Source of the DNA: Hormiphora californensis
Lineage: Eukaryota > Ctenophora > Tentaculata > Cydippida > Pleurobrachiidae
Assembly (NCBI GenBank): GCA_020137815.1
Contig: CM035358.1
Coordinates: forward strand, 643,356 to 707,355
DNA: 64,000 bases
Direction: 5' to 3'
The position numbers and the translations under genes are program-made. Numbering within the stretch: the first letter of the stretch is position 1; every line of letters begins with the position of its first letter. This document shows, one piece after another, positions 46,305 through 60,500 of this stretch. The notes beneath the pieces are model-generated. The model saw only the letters and a program-made list of their open reading frames with translations. It searched no databases and was not told where the DNA came from.

Positions 46305-49300
46305 ATGCCGCGTAAGGGTGGTGGTGATGGGGGTAAGAACCCCCTGGCTGAGATGTTTGGGGTTAATATGCCACCTGAACCTGATGAGGCAAGCCTTCTC
46401 GCTGAGCTACAGGCATTAGAGGTTCGTACCACTTTGATATTTCAGTCAAACCCACGATTAACTGTACATTTACCTGATGAGTCAAGTATTTCAAGGTTTG
46501 AGTGTAAATACTCAGTCTACTCACACTCTATATTTCAGGGAGGACCCCCACAGCGACCTGCCCGGGCAGCAGGGGGCAGGAAACCAGATAAGAACATGTC
46601 CCTGGACGCCATCCTGAAACAAAGCGAAGCATTGATCAACGATGAAGATCTAGGTAATAGTTCTTTAGCCACCTCCCTATCCCCTCCTGTCTTGTACAAA
46701 GCTGCCGCAGGATCAGTAATATATCTCTCTACCCACAGATGATGATGCAGATGAGAATGATCAAGATCTAATGGATGAACTGGGGGATCTTCTGGGGGAG
46801 GGGGACATGGACGAGCTGGCAGATATCATGGGCTCATCTCCACCTCCTGCTGCACCTGTTGCCAGGCAACCTGAACCTGTTGCTAGGCAACCTGCACCTG
46901 TTGCTAGGCAACCTGCACCTGCACCCCCTAGACAGACATCCCAACAGGTATCACAGTAACCAATGATAGTCACAGTATATCTGTTTTATAACACTCTCTA
47001 AAAGCATAATATTCTTCAGTCAGGAGGATCAGCACTGGAGGTTGCTACGGACCGGCTCAATGTGTATCAACAAGTGTTAGCACGGAGCAAGGCACAGGGG
47101 GAGACCTCTAAAGCTCGGCGTTATGACCGAGTTGTAAAGCAATGCGAAACAGGTATGAGGTATTGAGAGAGGGTGTTGTTGAGTAGGGGCGGGGCCGGGA
47201 GTTGTTTCGGGAGGGGGCTAGGGAGTATTTTTAGTTTAGTCATGATTACGCCGAATGGTATTAAAGTGAGAGTGGACCGAATCAGAATTGGACAAGTTTG
47301 TTGTAGGTAGTAGAGATTAGCTTTCTGAGCATTTTGCATTTTTGCCGCTCAAAATCGACCCACCCATCACTGAGATATTATTGTTATGTTGGGAGAATTT
47401 CTGCTGGATCAATATTTATCAAACAGGATAGAAACAATCCTTGTGTTTTACTAACACATTCTTTAAATTTTTAATATGCTGGCTTGCATTGCCCTGCTTC
47501 TGTACATGGACATGACAACCTCACTGCTTATATTCAGAATGTGTTAGTAAAACACCACGATTGTTTCTTTTCTGTTTTATACATACTGATTAAACAGGAG
47601 TTCTCCCAACATAACAAAAATATCTCAGTGATGGGTGGGTCGATTTTGAGCGGCAAAAACGCAAAATGCTCAGAAAGCTAATCTCTACTACCTACAACAA
47701 ACTTGTCCAATTCTGATTCGGTCCACTCTCACTTTAAGATCTTCCTCCCTCTCTCTAGCCATCAAGACGTTAAAAGCGGGCCGTCCCTACGACATCTCGA
47801 CCCTACCTGAGGTACCGCCAGGTTTCAACCCCTCAGCTACTAAACCACCTGCACCTGCTGCTCCTGAACCTGCTCCACCGTTAATTGATTTAACACCTGC
47901 AGAGCCGGTTGAGAAGGTACTACATCTAGAAACTAAATTGTCTCTTACTCTCTCTAGTTAGGCAGTACTAATGATGAAAGGGCCAAATCTTGGACAAAAT
48001 TTGTAACAAGCTAATTTCTTCACCAACCGGCTCAGATGGGTGTCTAGTAATGCCAAAAAAAAATCAATGATGATCGGGAGCGCGCACGCTCCGTAGCGCG
48101 CGAAAATGTTTCACGTGCATTTCTAGCTTAGAACAAAAAATGAAAACCAACTTAGGAAAGGAGTAGAGACAAATCTGAGGGCACTAAAATGTGTGGCGTC
48201 CTCGCATTAGTGGGGGTAGGTGCCGGAATTAAGTCTCTATCTCATCTGGTTAATTAGATAATTGGATAATTAGGTTTGTGCATAACCGTTTTTTGGCTAT
48301 ACGGCTATAGCCACTTAGGAATGGTTTAGAGACTTTTCACTGGTGCCATTTTGTTCAGAACAAAATTTTAATTGAAGAGTTGTGGAAAAATTTAGGGCCT
48401 ATCTCTTACCGTTTAGGCGTAATTTGCGGTGAAAGGAAGCCAATTAACTCATTTTTTCGCATTTTCGACTAATTTGGCATCCCTTCAGCGCAAATTACGC
48501 CTAAACGGTAAGAGATAGGCCCTAAATTTTTCAACAACTCTTAGATTAAAATTTTGTTCTGAACAAAATGGCACCAGTGAAAAGTCTCTAAACCATTCCT
48601 AAGTGGCTATAGCCGTATAGCCAAAAAACGGTTATGCGCAAACCTAATTATCCAATTATCTAATTAACCAGATGAGATAGAGACTTAATTCCGGCACCTA
48701 CCCCCACTAATGCGAGGACGCTACACATTTTAGTGCCCTCAGATTTGTCTCTACTCCTTTCCTAAGTTGGTTTTCATTTTTTGTTCTAAGCTAGAAATGC
48801 ACGTGAAGCATTTTCACGCGCTACGGAGCGTGCGCGCTCCCGATCATCATTGATTTTTTTTTGGCATTACTAGACACCCATCTGAGCCAGTTGGTGAAGA
48901 AATTAGCTTGTTACAAATTTTGTCCAAGATTTTCACCAATACTCCCTAATTACTCCCTCTCTATCCCTCTGGTTTGATCACGTTCATCCTACTCAGGAGA
49001 TGAATACAGGGAGAGCACCAGTTAACCTGGTAGATCTTATCAACAATGTGGAACAGAACCAAGAGGCAAAGGCAGCAGATCATGTATGTGTTCCCTAGAC
49101 CCTCACTATAGCCCTAAATATCAGCCCTACATAATTAGTGCCGATCAGTTCAACCTACACCTTGTACTAAATATCAATGTCTCCAGGTATCATCTCTATA
49201 TAATATATCATCAATGTCTCCAGGTATCATCTCTATTGAAGGAACGTGGTGGAAAGTATAGACAGACAGCCCTCATACTTCACAAACAGGGCCGTGCTGC

Positions 49301-50782
49301 AGAGGCTAAAGAGCTCCTAGCCATCAGTAAACAATTCGAGGTAGGGGTTCAATGTATACAATTGGAACTATGTACTACATAGAGTGTATACTATATTTGT
49401 TATACATTTCTCCACTATGCACAGGGTGTACTGAATGCATATCTACTTGGTGACGATGTAGATCTCAGTGTGGTACCCCCCGATCCAGCTGATTACATGG
49501 CACAGAAAGCACAGGAATCACAGCAGCAAGGTAAGCAACTAACTGCACAGTCATAATCTAAAATCATCTAGTTAGTTACTTTCCAACCTGTAACTAATGT
49601 ACCCACTGTAACACTAAACACCCCTCAGCAGCCCCACCAGTACAAGCGGCCCCACCATCCCCCGCCTCACCGCGACACCAACCAGCTGGAGTGGCCCATG
49701 ACGAACAAGGGACACTAGTCGCTCTTAGTTTCCGACTGGATGCTTTCAAGAAACAGGTTATTTAGGAAGTGATTTTAATATATCCTTCTGTTGCTAATTT
49801 CCAAACTTCCTCTCAGCAAGAGAAAGCAAAAGAGGAGGGTAACGGCAGTAAAGCTAGACGGCTCGGTCGGGTCATTACGTCATGTGAAGACTGCATAAAG
49901 AAAGTGAAACTGAAACGGCCGGTAGATTTCTCTGTGCTCCCTGATCTCCCTGGTGCTGATCCCATCCCCCTACCACCCTACATGGGATCACCTCAACAAC
50001 AACAACCTGCTGCTGCCCAACCTGCTGCTGCTGCCCAACAACAACCAGTACAACAACGAGCTGCTGCCCAACCACCAGTGTCACCACAACCAGGGCCATC
50101 CCAACCACCTAGTGGAGGAGGTAATTAGACTGGCCTTGTTTAACATGGTCCACCACATCCTAACATGTCGACCTGTTAAAAACAATACATCTTTAACATC
50201 CCAACTCCCAACCAGATACACTGGCACAGTTGCACCAAAGGATTGTGTTCCTTACTACCGCAGCAGAGAAAGCCAAGGAATCTGGAGACAACAGTAAGGT
50301 AATGTGACGTGTTGTCAGTAGGGGTCCAGGGGGTTAGTCGCTGGAGTTATGGGGATAGGGGTTCAGGTTTGAAAAGGGAGTTTCTTGAAGAATATGAATG
50401 ATAGAGGGGTAGTTAGTGACTTTGATTTCACAGTATTATACAACACTTTCTAAAAGAAGAACTTTTATATTTGAAGCCTTGAAAAGCGGGAATACTGGAA
50501 GAACTCGCGCATGTAACTGTGTTAAAACCAACAAAGGTCTAGCTTGGCAAGGTTTCACTTGTTTTGTTCAACCCCTTTTTATGGCGAATGGCAGTCTAGC
50601 TTGGCAAGGTTTCACACCCATTTTGCAGTCATTATGTTGTTGTTGGTTACGAAGTCACCCTTATTATGTTCTTGCGCCCTGTTCCTTTTTATCGGCCTGG
50701 AAGTTAGTTAGAAGACAGGTATAAATATATTACATAAAATGCAACCATTCCATTCCCCAGAGTAACCTTCAACGTCATCATC

Positions 50783-50874
<92 letters not shown>

Positions 50875-51460
50875 TTCTCTCTCTCTCTATCTCTCTTTCT
50901 CTCCCGAACCCTTACCGAAAATCGCATGACTCATTTAGTTTGACATATGTCACGGTGTCAACATTTGCTATCTCTTTTCTCACCAACACACATTTTACAG
51001 TTCGAAACTTTCTGAAAATGAACTATAGCGGAAGCAAATCGTTTAATGGTTTGTGGCTATAATAATTCGGTATATATTAAGAGACCTGTCATTATCTTTT
51101 AGTGTCTACCACCACATATCATAGTTGAAAAGTTACTAAAAGTTGTCTCCAGGAAGAAGGCATTTGTGTCGCTTATCTCTTTCTATAGCTATCCTTTCTA
51201 TAGCTAAACGTCATGTTCTATTCGTGCTCTATTGTGCATACCGTGCACCACCTTACTACTAGTAGAACTAGTAGAACTAATAGAACTAAAGGGGAGAGCC
51301 CTATTATTTTCCTTAGCATTACCTCTCTCTCCCTCTGCTTTCCTTCTCTTGTGTTCCTTAGCTTGCAACCGTTCTTTTGTTTTGTTATTACTGGTTGCCT
51401 ACCTGCGTCTATGTTCTGTGCTCAGATCTTTTCTTCTCAAATCAGCCCAATATTCCACGT

Positions 51461-51522
<62 letters not shown>

Positions 51523-54500
51523 CCACTCTGCTAATTCTTTGTCAGATTTATTGGCACCACAGCCACACAACTCATATCCATTGTGTTATGTTATAGTATG
51601 CGTCGCCTCCTCTTCTTCCTCTTTCTTCCTGCCCTCCTCGCTGTGCGGAAGGAAAGGTGCGTGGATGTTGAGAAAAGGATCCAATGCCAGTACTGGAAGA
51701 ATGCTGGCTACTGCCAACCAGACAGCAAGTACTCCCCCTACATGGCCGTGTCTTGTAACTCCACCTGTGAGTTGTGTGGTCCTGTAGAGAATGAATGTAA
51801 CCCCCAGAAACAAGTATCCTGTCTGGATGGATCCCCCAGGTGTGTTTCCATCAATAAGATGTGTGATGGTATTAGGGACTGCTCTGATGGGCACGATGAG
51901 GATGATTGTGATTGGTTGAATGAGGACCAGGAGGACGTGAGGAACAACACAGCTTCATTCACAACCACCCCCGCTCTAGGGGATAGTCCGACAGGGGGGA
52001 TTGATAATGGATCTATAGTGATTGTGCAGGAGAACCTTGTCACATCTCCTGTGTCAACAGCCCAGCAGTTAGGGCTGGGTTGTGGGGCCAGGCTAATTGG
52101 ATGCAGAAAGGCTCAGAAGTGTATCAGAGCTGATTTCTATTGTGATGGTTGGATTGATGACTGTGGGGACGGAGAGGATGAGAAACCTCTGTTTTGTTAT
52201 AAAAAGCCCAACAAGATGTTCCTTCAAGATACCTTCAGATCTTCCCTGGTTAATGTATCTTCTTTCTTCAATGGTCTGGTAGAGATGAAGAGAACACACT
52301 GTCTAACTCGACACTTCTCCTGCAAGGGTGCTTGTTCCTCCACCCCTCCTACAGATCCCCTGATGTGTGCCTGTGACCCGGACTGCGTTGCTAGGCAGGA
52401 TTGTTGTCATGACTTTACCCCTGAGTGCACCAGCAAGATAACAGATACGAGGGAGCGATGTGTTCCAGGACTATTCGGATCTCTCTCCAATGCTTCCGCT
52501 CTCATGGTTAACAATTGTCCCCTCGGTGCCTTTCCTCAGAATGTGCAGCAGTGTGAGTCTGATGAACACCAGCCACTAGACATGTTCTTTGGTGCGCCTG
52601 TATACAGTTCCAAGACGGGTCTCCACTACAAGAACTACCCCTGTGCTGTGTGTAACGACGCCCCCTCATCTCTCACACCCTGGAACGTGTTCTGCGAGAC
52701 TGGATCTAACAAGTGTAACTCCTTCATCTTCTCACCTCCCTCCTCCCGGGTCAAAACATGCACCGTACACAACTTCACCGACCCCATCCTCGACAACAAC
52801 TACTCTAGATCTAGGGAGCACGAAGCTAGGAAGAGGTGCCGGGAGATATTTGCACCGGTGAGATATAACAATACCGACTATAGGAACCCATACTGCGTCT
52901 ACCTACACCGCTCCCAAGTTGATGATAAGGATGCAAAACGTCTCTACACTTGTGATAGGGAGGAGTTGAAGCAATGTCCTGCCGGTACCACCCCCTGCAG
53001 ACCTACATTTACCTGTCTAGATGAGAGCAAGAGGTGTGATGGTGTGATAGATTGTCCTGATCAGAGTGACGAACCTGTGGACAAGTGCAGAGGTAAGAGA
53101 TATTATGAGCTAACTACATATAGTTGTAGCTACAATATCTAACTTGCATGGCTAATTTAATGAATTTTCAGCGGAAAAGTCGTGCTATGGAGGATTTGAG
53201 TGCCGGGTAACGTATCAATGTATTAGCATCCACAAGAGGTGTGACAGATTTATTGACTGCCAAGACCAGACTGATGAAGAGGGGTGCTTTGAAGAAAATG
53301 CAGACAAACAAGTCAAGTGAGTTATACATGCATGTTACCAAACAATTTAGCTTTGTACTAATGAAGATTAAAGTTATTTTTAGATTTTGGTGAGATTCAA
53401 CTATATTTATTTCCAACCATCCCAGGACGAATTATGATGACATTTACCATGTTATACCAGGCCTTGAAGCCTTCCCTGTACTATCCAACACTTTCAAGGT
53501 CGCTGATCATACTCAAGAAGTTGTGACAGGTAAACTTCAAGGAATATTATATCTTACATGTGTGTTCAATTTTAGTTACCTGCAACCATTTCCTGCGTAG
53601 CCTCCAGCAAGGTATAGGTAGCGAGTTACTAATGTTGGGGGGGGGGGGCGGCTGAAGTTTCCTACCCATTTTAGTTTTTGAAGTTTTTTTCGAAAACTCC
53701 AAAAATATTAATAATTTATTAAAGTCGGATTTTTTGAAGTTGTCACCCCCTGGGTGGCGTGCGAGTTTTTATTTGCACGTCGAAATCTTGTTTTGGCTCT
53801 CACACCTTTGTTTCTTGACCAATTTCGTCAAACAAAAGTTTTACGGACTCAAAAAATTATGCTCTTTCCGGTTATATGCGATTTCTTGCCGAATTCGTGA
53901 GAGCAAGTGGGGGCTGTCACGCACAAATACGACGCCACGTGTGAAAAGGGGGGGTGACAACTTCAAAAAATCCGACTTTATTGGCGCTTTTAAAACAATT
54001 TTCTGAGCTTTTTGCAGGGCATACACATGTTTACCATGTTAATACATATCATGAAACAAAAATCTTACGGCAAAATTGACTTCAAAAGTTGACTTCAAAA
54101 GTTGACTTCAAATTTTTTTCAGAATGATTCTCAACACTTTGATTACTTGGACTAGTGCTCTCCATTGATTTTTTCCCTGCCCGGCTGAATGCCGAAGGCA
54201 TTCACCCGGATGATCTGTTTTGCACGCAAGCGGAATTATTGCATTATGTATTCATAATGCGGTGTTTCCCTGCCACAAATGGGTGTAAAATTTATGAATA
54301 AGCTTCAAAATCGGATTATATCCCGATGAATTTTGCACTTATGAAGGAGCAGACTTTGTTACTATGTGTAACGGTGGACAGACAGACAGACTGACACTTT
54401 TAGTTAACTACACAATCTGCTGATTTCTAAACCCTGAATGATCTTTTTAGCACGTGCGAGCTAAAAAGATCGGGCAGGGAAAAAATCAATGGACTTTAGT

Positions 54501-57500
54501 TGAATATTAGCTGCATGATTCAGAAAGCGCCGAATTATTGTCTCTCAAAGTAACAAACCATACAAGATCAAGTCCTGATTTTACCAAGATGTGTCTCTAT
54601 CTCTTCCACCTAGTATCTTCTTTCCATTTCAACGTACTCGGCACGATCAGGAAGGGGAGAGGTCAATTCTTCATAGTCTGGCTCTCCATAGTTGTCACGA
54701 ACAATGGGCTCCGTACTGCCATGAAAAGTAGCCTGATCCCTGCTGCTGCCAGGATCAACATCTAGGCGAGGTTCACTGGACATGTCGTGAGGGTTGGATC
54801 CTGCAGGTGATCTGGATCGGTTAAGTAGGAATGTGATAGCAGCTAGGAGGATAACCACTATTGTACCAAGTACCGCTATCACGTAATTCTTTGCTTTATA
54901 ATGGGATTTATCATCGCCCTCAGTAGGCCCTGGCGAGGGGTCTTCCCCGCCATCGTCTTCCTCGTCATCTTCTTCCTCGTCATCTTCTTCCCAGTTCTTC
55001 TCTAATTTGATACTCTTGGTTACCTTCTCTCCAGTTATCTGAGAGGTTGCTGTTATCGTAACTTGTTGGTTGGTGGTACCTACAGAGACCGTCATGTTTC
55101 GTTTGTAACCGGCCTCCACCATGTCGAAACTCTTAGTGTCGTCTACAACCCAAGATACAAAAACGTTGTCCAGGGATGTTATAATCACTGTAACGTTGGT
55201 CTCTGACGTCTGCAGTAGTTCCACTTTTGGCTTGTTGCAGGTCTGTTCGCATATCGCCAGGTAGGAACACCCTTCACTGAAAGAGAGGGCCCAGCCGGTG
55301 TTTTGAAGACTTTGTATATCTTCTGTAACTTTAAATGAGTATCGTCTGAAGTTGTCTGAAAAGTTTAATCTTTGAGATTTGATATCATTATCATAGATAA
55401 TGCCAAAATTGTCGTGGCCGAAATGCAACCTAAATGCAGACAAATATGATTCGTTCAGACTGTGTGTAGCGACAGTTGTAAACTCGGGACGGATAAACGC
55501 CGTCAGTGTGGCTCCACTTTTGCTCATGTTAAATAGAAGTAGTGATTTGGTCATTAAACTGGCAGTTCTAAGATTCACGTCATCAGTGCTGTTAAGCCAG
55601 ATTGTGCATCCTTCGCCAACAGGTATCAGCACACTTTTACTCTTCAGTGATCCTCCTTGTAGACTCGTTCCGTGTCCAGGTGAGGCGACATTGCATTGAT
55701 CGAGATCACACACTTCTGTTATAATAGGGTTGGTGTAGACGACGTGTAGTAGCTGGAGAAAATACAGAAAAAGCAACATTATAAGTCAGTTCACTAACAG
55801 TAATTCCTTCAGCTTTTCACCCATTTTATAGTTACGATATTGTAAATGAATGCTTTATCTGAGTAGATAAAAGGGATACTTTTCTTTAATAAAATCGAAG
55901 GATTAGAAAAAAGGAAATATGATATTTAAAAAATTCGTCAAAAAACTAAAACAAGCTTCTCAACTGATAATTTAGCCTACTGGGAGCCTAGCCTACTCAA
56001 TAACCGAGTTGGTTACGAAGTCACCCCTATTATTGCATATACCTGTGAGCTATTCTAGCGCATCTAGGGGTAATTTCATTACCAAATAACAGAGAATGTA
56101 GTCGCCAAAGGTTAATTTTTTCTATTAAACTTCTCAATAAGTATAGCCTATGGCGGCGCCATACCCCATGTGAGACAGTGCGCTCAGATGGGGTCGGCGG
56201 CGCCAGACAGTAACCTATAAATATTACCTATAGGTTGATACACAAGTAAGGGGTGTTTATAAACATCCCCGTCCTTATATATTGTTGCCATGGCAACTGA
56301 AACAGTTGCTATATGTTGCTATGGTTTTAGGTTTTTGGTTTTTTATAAGTTTTTTTATAAGTTTTTGAATTTTCCTACCCTTTTTTAGTTTTTTTAGGCA
56401 GGTCGGTAGAACTTCGACAGAATTTAGGGCAGATCAATTTAGGGCAAGTCTGAATTTAGGGCAGCTCTGAATTTAGGGCAGGTCTGAATACTCAGAGTGA
56501 CTGAGAGTTAGTCAGATGAGAGTGAGTTAGGAGGATACAAATATTTAGGAATTCTTTGGGGGAGATTTAATATTATTTACTTGTTACAATAGTTATGGAG
56601 AGATATTAGAAGATAAGAATTTATGTCAATGTTTTAGATGAGTAGGAATAGCGAGAAGCCCTAAATTCAGACCTGCCCTAAATTGACCTTCCCTAAATTG
56701 ACTTGCCCTAAATTCTGTCGAAGTTCTACTGACCTGCCGAAGTTTATGAAGTCGACTTCAAAAACTTCAGCCGGCGCCCCCCCCCCCTAATGTGCAATGT
56801 TCATATCCACATGTTTACAGGAGCAGCAGTAGTAGAAGTGAGTAAGAAGAAAGAACTGAAATGTGTGGATCCCCTCTTATTTGATGGGATCATTTGCCAA
56901 CACAGCGAACCAATGAAGGAACATTTGGAGCGGGGATCCTTTAGAAACCTTCAACCGATAACCAGGAAAACGGTTACATTCACTCTTTCACCCACTGGGT
57001 ACTACCGTCCTGTAGAGATGAGAGATAACCTACCTGAGTTCATGGCACGACATCTCAGACAACACCCCTACCAGGTGAGACTGTTGGAATGATTCCTTCC
57101 AGGATACCCTGATAAAACACCAGAAATAAAGCCTTGTGAACGATCCATGTTCCATATATATAACTGATTCAGGTTACAGATTTCCGAGTTGAAAGTAAGG
57201 ACAAGGGCACCATGAGTGGTTCAATAACATACCGGCTAATCAGCGAGAAAGAGACATCTGAGGGGGTGGAAGACTTCTCTCCCTCAACTAGGGACCTGGA
57301 AAACTTTGTTCAGATTGAAAGCGAGGTGAGAGATTTTCAACAAAATTTGTTCACTTAGTTGATTGTGCACAATCACATGTTATCAGCTAGAAGATACTGA
57401 TACCAACCTATTCAGGTTTACTATGTCACCACTACTGGAGGTGAGGATGTGTCTGGAGATGAGAAGCCTCAGACAACAGTGTCCTGTACCTATACAGAAG

Positions 57501-60500
57501 GGGGAGCCTATCTGGATGCCACATGTACAGGCTGCCCTATTATCATCTACACACGGGGCGAGTACACGATATCAGAGGAGGGGAAACTACTCCTGCTTGA
57601 AAGTAACCAGGCTCTGAATTACGACCAGTTCGAGTTAAGAAAGGATGGAGAGATTATGACATGTTACGAGACTGTGAACGGAAATCTGCAGGAGACTGGA
57701 AATGATTCTGATAATTCTGAGTTGTAAGTAGTTAAGTGTAACAAACTGTTAACTGGGTGGCAGATCACAGATTTTACGAAGCAGTGTGTTGTTTACAAAT
57801 TATTAATCTCTAAAGACCAAACTCCTCCACAGGGCAACACGAACCTGCCTGGCGGCATTCTACGCGATATCTCTATTTCTCGCCATGTCCTGTCTGGTAG
57901 CAAACCTGTATAATGGGAGAAAGACCACTGTCAGGATACTTCTGATCAACTTCACAGCAGCACTAGTTATCACTAGTTTAGATAGCCTGTTGTGTGTGGT
58001 ATCTGATAGGTGGGCCAACTGGGGCACTGCACTACACTTTATTGGGATCTCTAACAGCTCTCACCTGGCTGCTCATCCTATCCTTCCACCTGCTGCTATC
58101 AGTGTCTGATAGTGCCAACCCAGCCCAGTATTTTAGTGTGGAGAACCTCCTGCTGTTCCACATTATTGGGTGGTTAGCACCCACGGGGTGGGTCACTCTC
58201 TTCTTCGGGCTGAACATAGCAAAGGTATGTATGGTGGTCTCTTGGAAATTTATAGCAAAGGTATTGTCTTTTACACCAGGAAATCGCTGTAAAATCGAAA
58301 TATATTAAGGATGACTGAGACGTCTTCCGGTCTCTTTGTAGCAAAGGTATACAGGATCTTTATAGTTGTTAGTTCAAATCTATTTCAGGTTACAGAGGTT
58401 GCTGAGAGTTTGACGAACCCCACCAGGATCCTAGACGGGCTAACACAGACTGGAGAGATACTACATTTCCCCATGTACATTCTCTACCTGGCCTCTCTCA
58501 TCCTCATCCTCCTGGCTATTGGTGCTGCCAAGAAGGCACGGGACAAGTCAGCAATAACACGGTGTAGATTGAGAGTGAAACTGATGGTACTGGCCATGTT
58601 CCTAGTGTCCACTCCACCATGGATCCTGGCAATAGCTACCAAGTACAGGGAATACCAGGCCATCAATATTACCTTCTGTGCATCACTCTTAGCTCAGGTA
58701 CAATGAACAGGACACACTTGTAGAAATACACTTGTAGAAACACAATTGATAAACGTGGATTCACGGATCGCGGATAACTAAACTATGTAATGGCGGATTC
58801 TAAAAATGTTGTTGCCATGGTAATATTAATTTCAACTCCCCCTTCCAGGCCGTAGTATTGGTTATCTTCCTGTTTATGCTGGTTAAAGGTGACCTGGAAA
58901 CTATTGAGAAGCCTGCTGATAAACCCACAACACTAGGAATGGAACTCCGTCCAATTGTCCCCCTTCCACCCGTGCCTATCTTCCAGATGGACAACCAGCA
59001 GCCAGGACCCTCCACTGCCCCTGATCTGCCCCCAAAACTCCATCTCCCCCGGGGTCCATCCTACCACTTCCCCCCGGTATCCGACCCTGAGTACACGCCC
59101 TTCCCAGAGCCCTGGATGGAACAGGAGTACGCTCAACTAGATCGAGGGAAGGGTCGGCCAACATCACGGGCTGTCTCATCCCGACCAGCTAGCTATGCAA
59201 TACCTGATGAACACACGTACATGTCACTGATCAGGGAGAGTGAGACGGCGAGTAATGGCTCTGAACACTATTGTCCCCTCCTTCCCCGAACTGACACACA
59301 AGAGCCGAGAGTATAGTTTGTTTTTGTGAATTGTTTGATTTTATTTTTCAAGTGTACTTCAAATTAATCTGTAACTAATATCTTTCTCTGTATTGAGTTT
59401 TACTCTCTTAAAAACGCGTCATAAACTTTCTCATTTCTTTACTAGGTGTGACTTTCTAAAAGTTCACACTTATGTAAAATTTTGTAAGGCAGTAGTATTG
59501 TTCACACTACCGCCGGAGTTTTAAAACTCTGCACATGCAACGTAACTGTCTTTTTATAAGGAAGGGTGTGGGTATAGGAGGGGGTATTATAGAAGGATGT
59601 GGGTTCCAATAACTATTTCCAGCACTGTTACACCCCCCCCCCTATCCAGGCAAGACGGCTGATACGGCTGATTGAACAGCATAATGATATTGTGAAAGCG
59701 GTCAAGTTAAAGAAACCAGTCGATGTTGCCAGCATACCAGATCTACCAGGTAGGTTGTTAGGGGGGTTGGGCACTGGGCAGCTGGGATGTACAGATGTAC
59801 TACAATAACATGTATGGGGGCCATGTATGTGGGATAACTTGGTGTTTTAGCCTTTAGGACACTGTACTGGGTAGAAGATATATCTAGGGTGAGGTTTGGG
59901 GAGACTTTTGTTTTTTCTCTACCACCTGTTGAGTTGAGTAAGGGGGCCCTCCACCCCTCCCTCCACCCCTAACTCAACAATACTATATCTCTGATTCTCT
60001 CCTCCTAGGTTTTGATCCTGTTAGCCCGCCTAGTTACATGGTAACAGCGTCTGTCCCGCAGGCCCGCCCTGCCCCTAGAGCTGCAGGACCTGCCCCCACT
60101 GTTACAATGTCTGCAGCAGACAGAAATCTACAGGTCAGATAGTCAGCTGTTATAACTCAGTTGCTCTGTATGATTATCATCTAAACTCCCAACTAACATG
60201 TTCCGTGTTGTAACATGTGTCATATTGTAGGTGTTAATGCAGCGACAAACCGAGTACAAACATCACGCTCTAAAACTACACAAAGAAGGGGACTTGGTGA
60301 GTTGTCTTGTCGCCTTGTTCGACTCTCTCTCTCTCTCTCTCTCTCACCACGCTCTGCGGAGGGTTAGAACATGCTCCTTTCTCGGAACAATAGAAATTTG
60401 TTGTGGTTCCTTCATCTTGAAATATTCCCCTTTCACTTTTCTAGCTCTCTTGTTTCGCATTGTCTCCCCCCTGTGATTACCTCTCACCCCTTACTCAATG

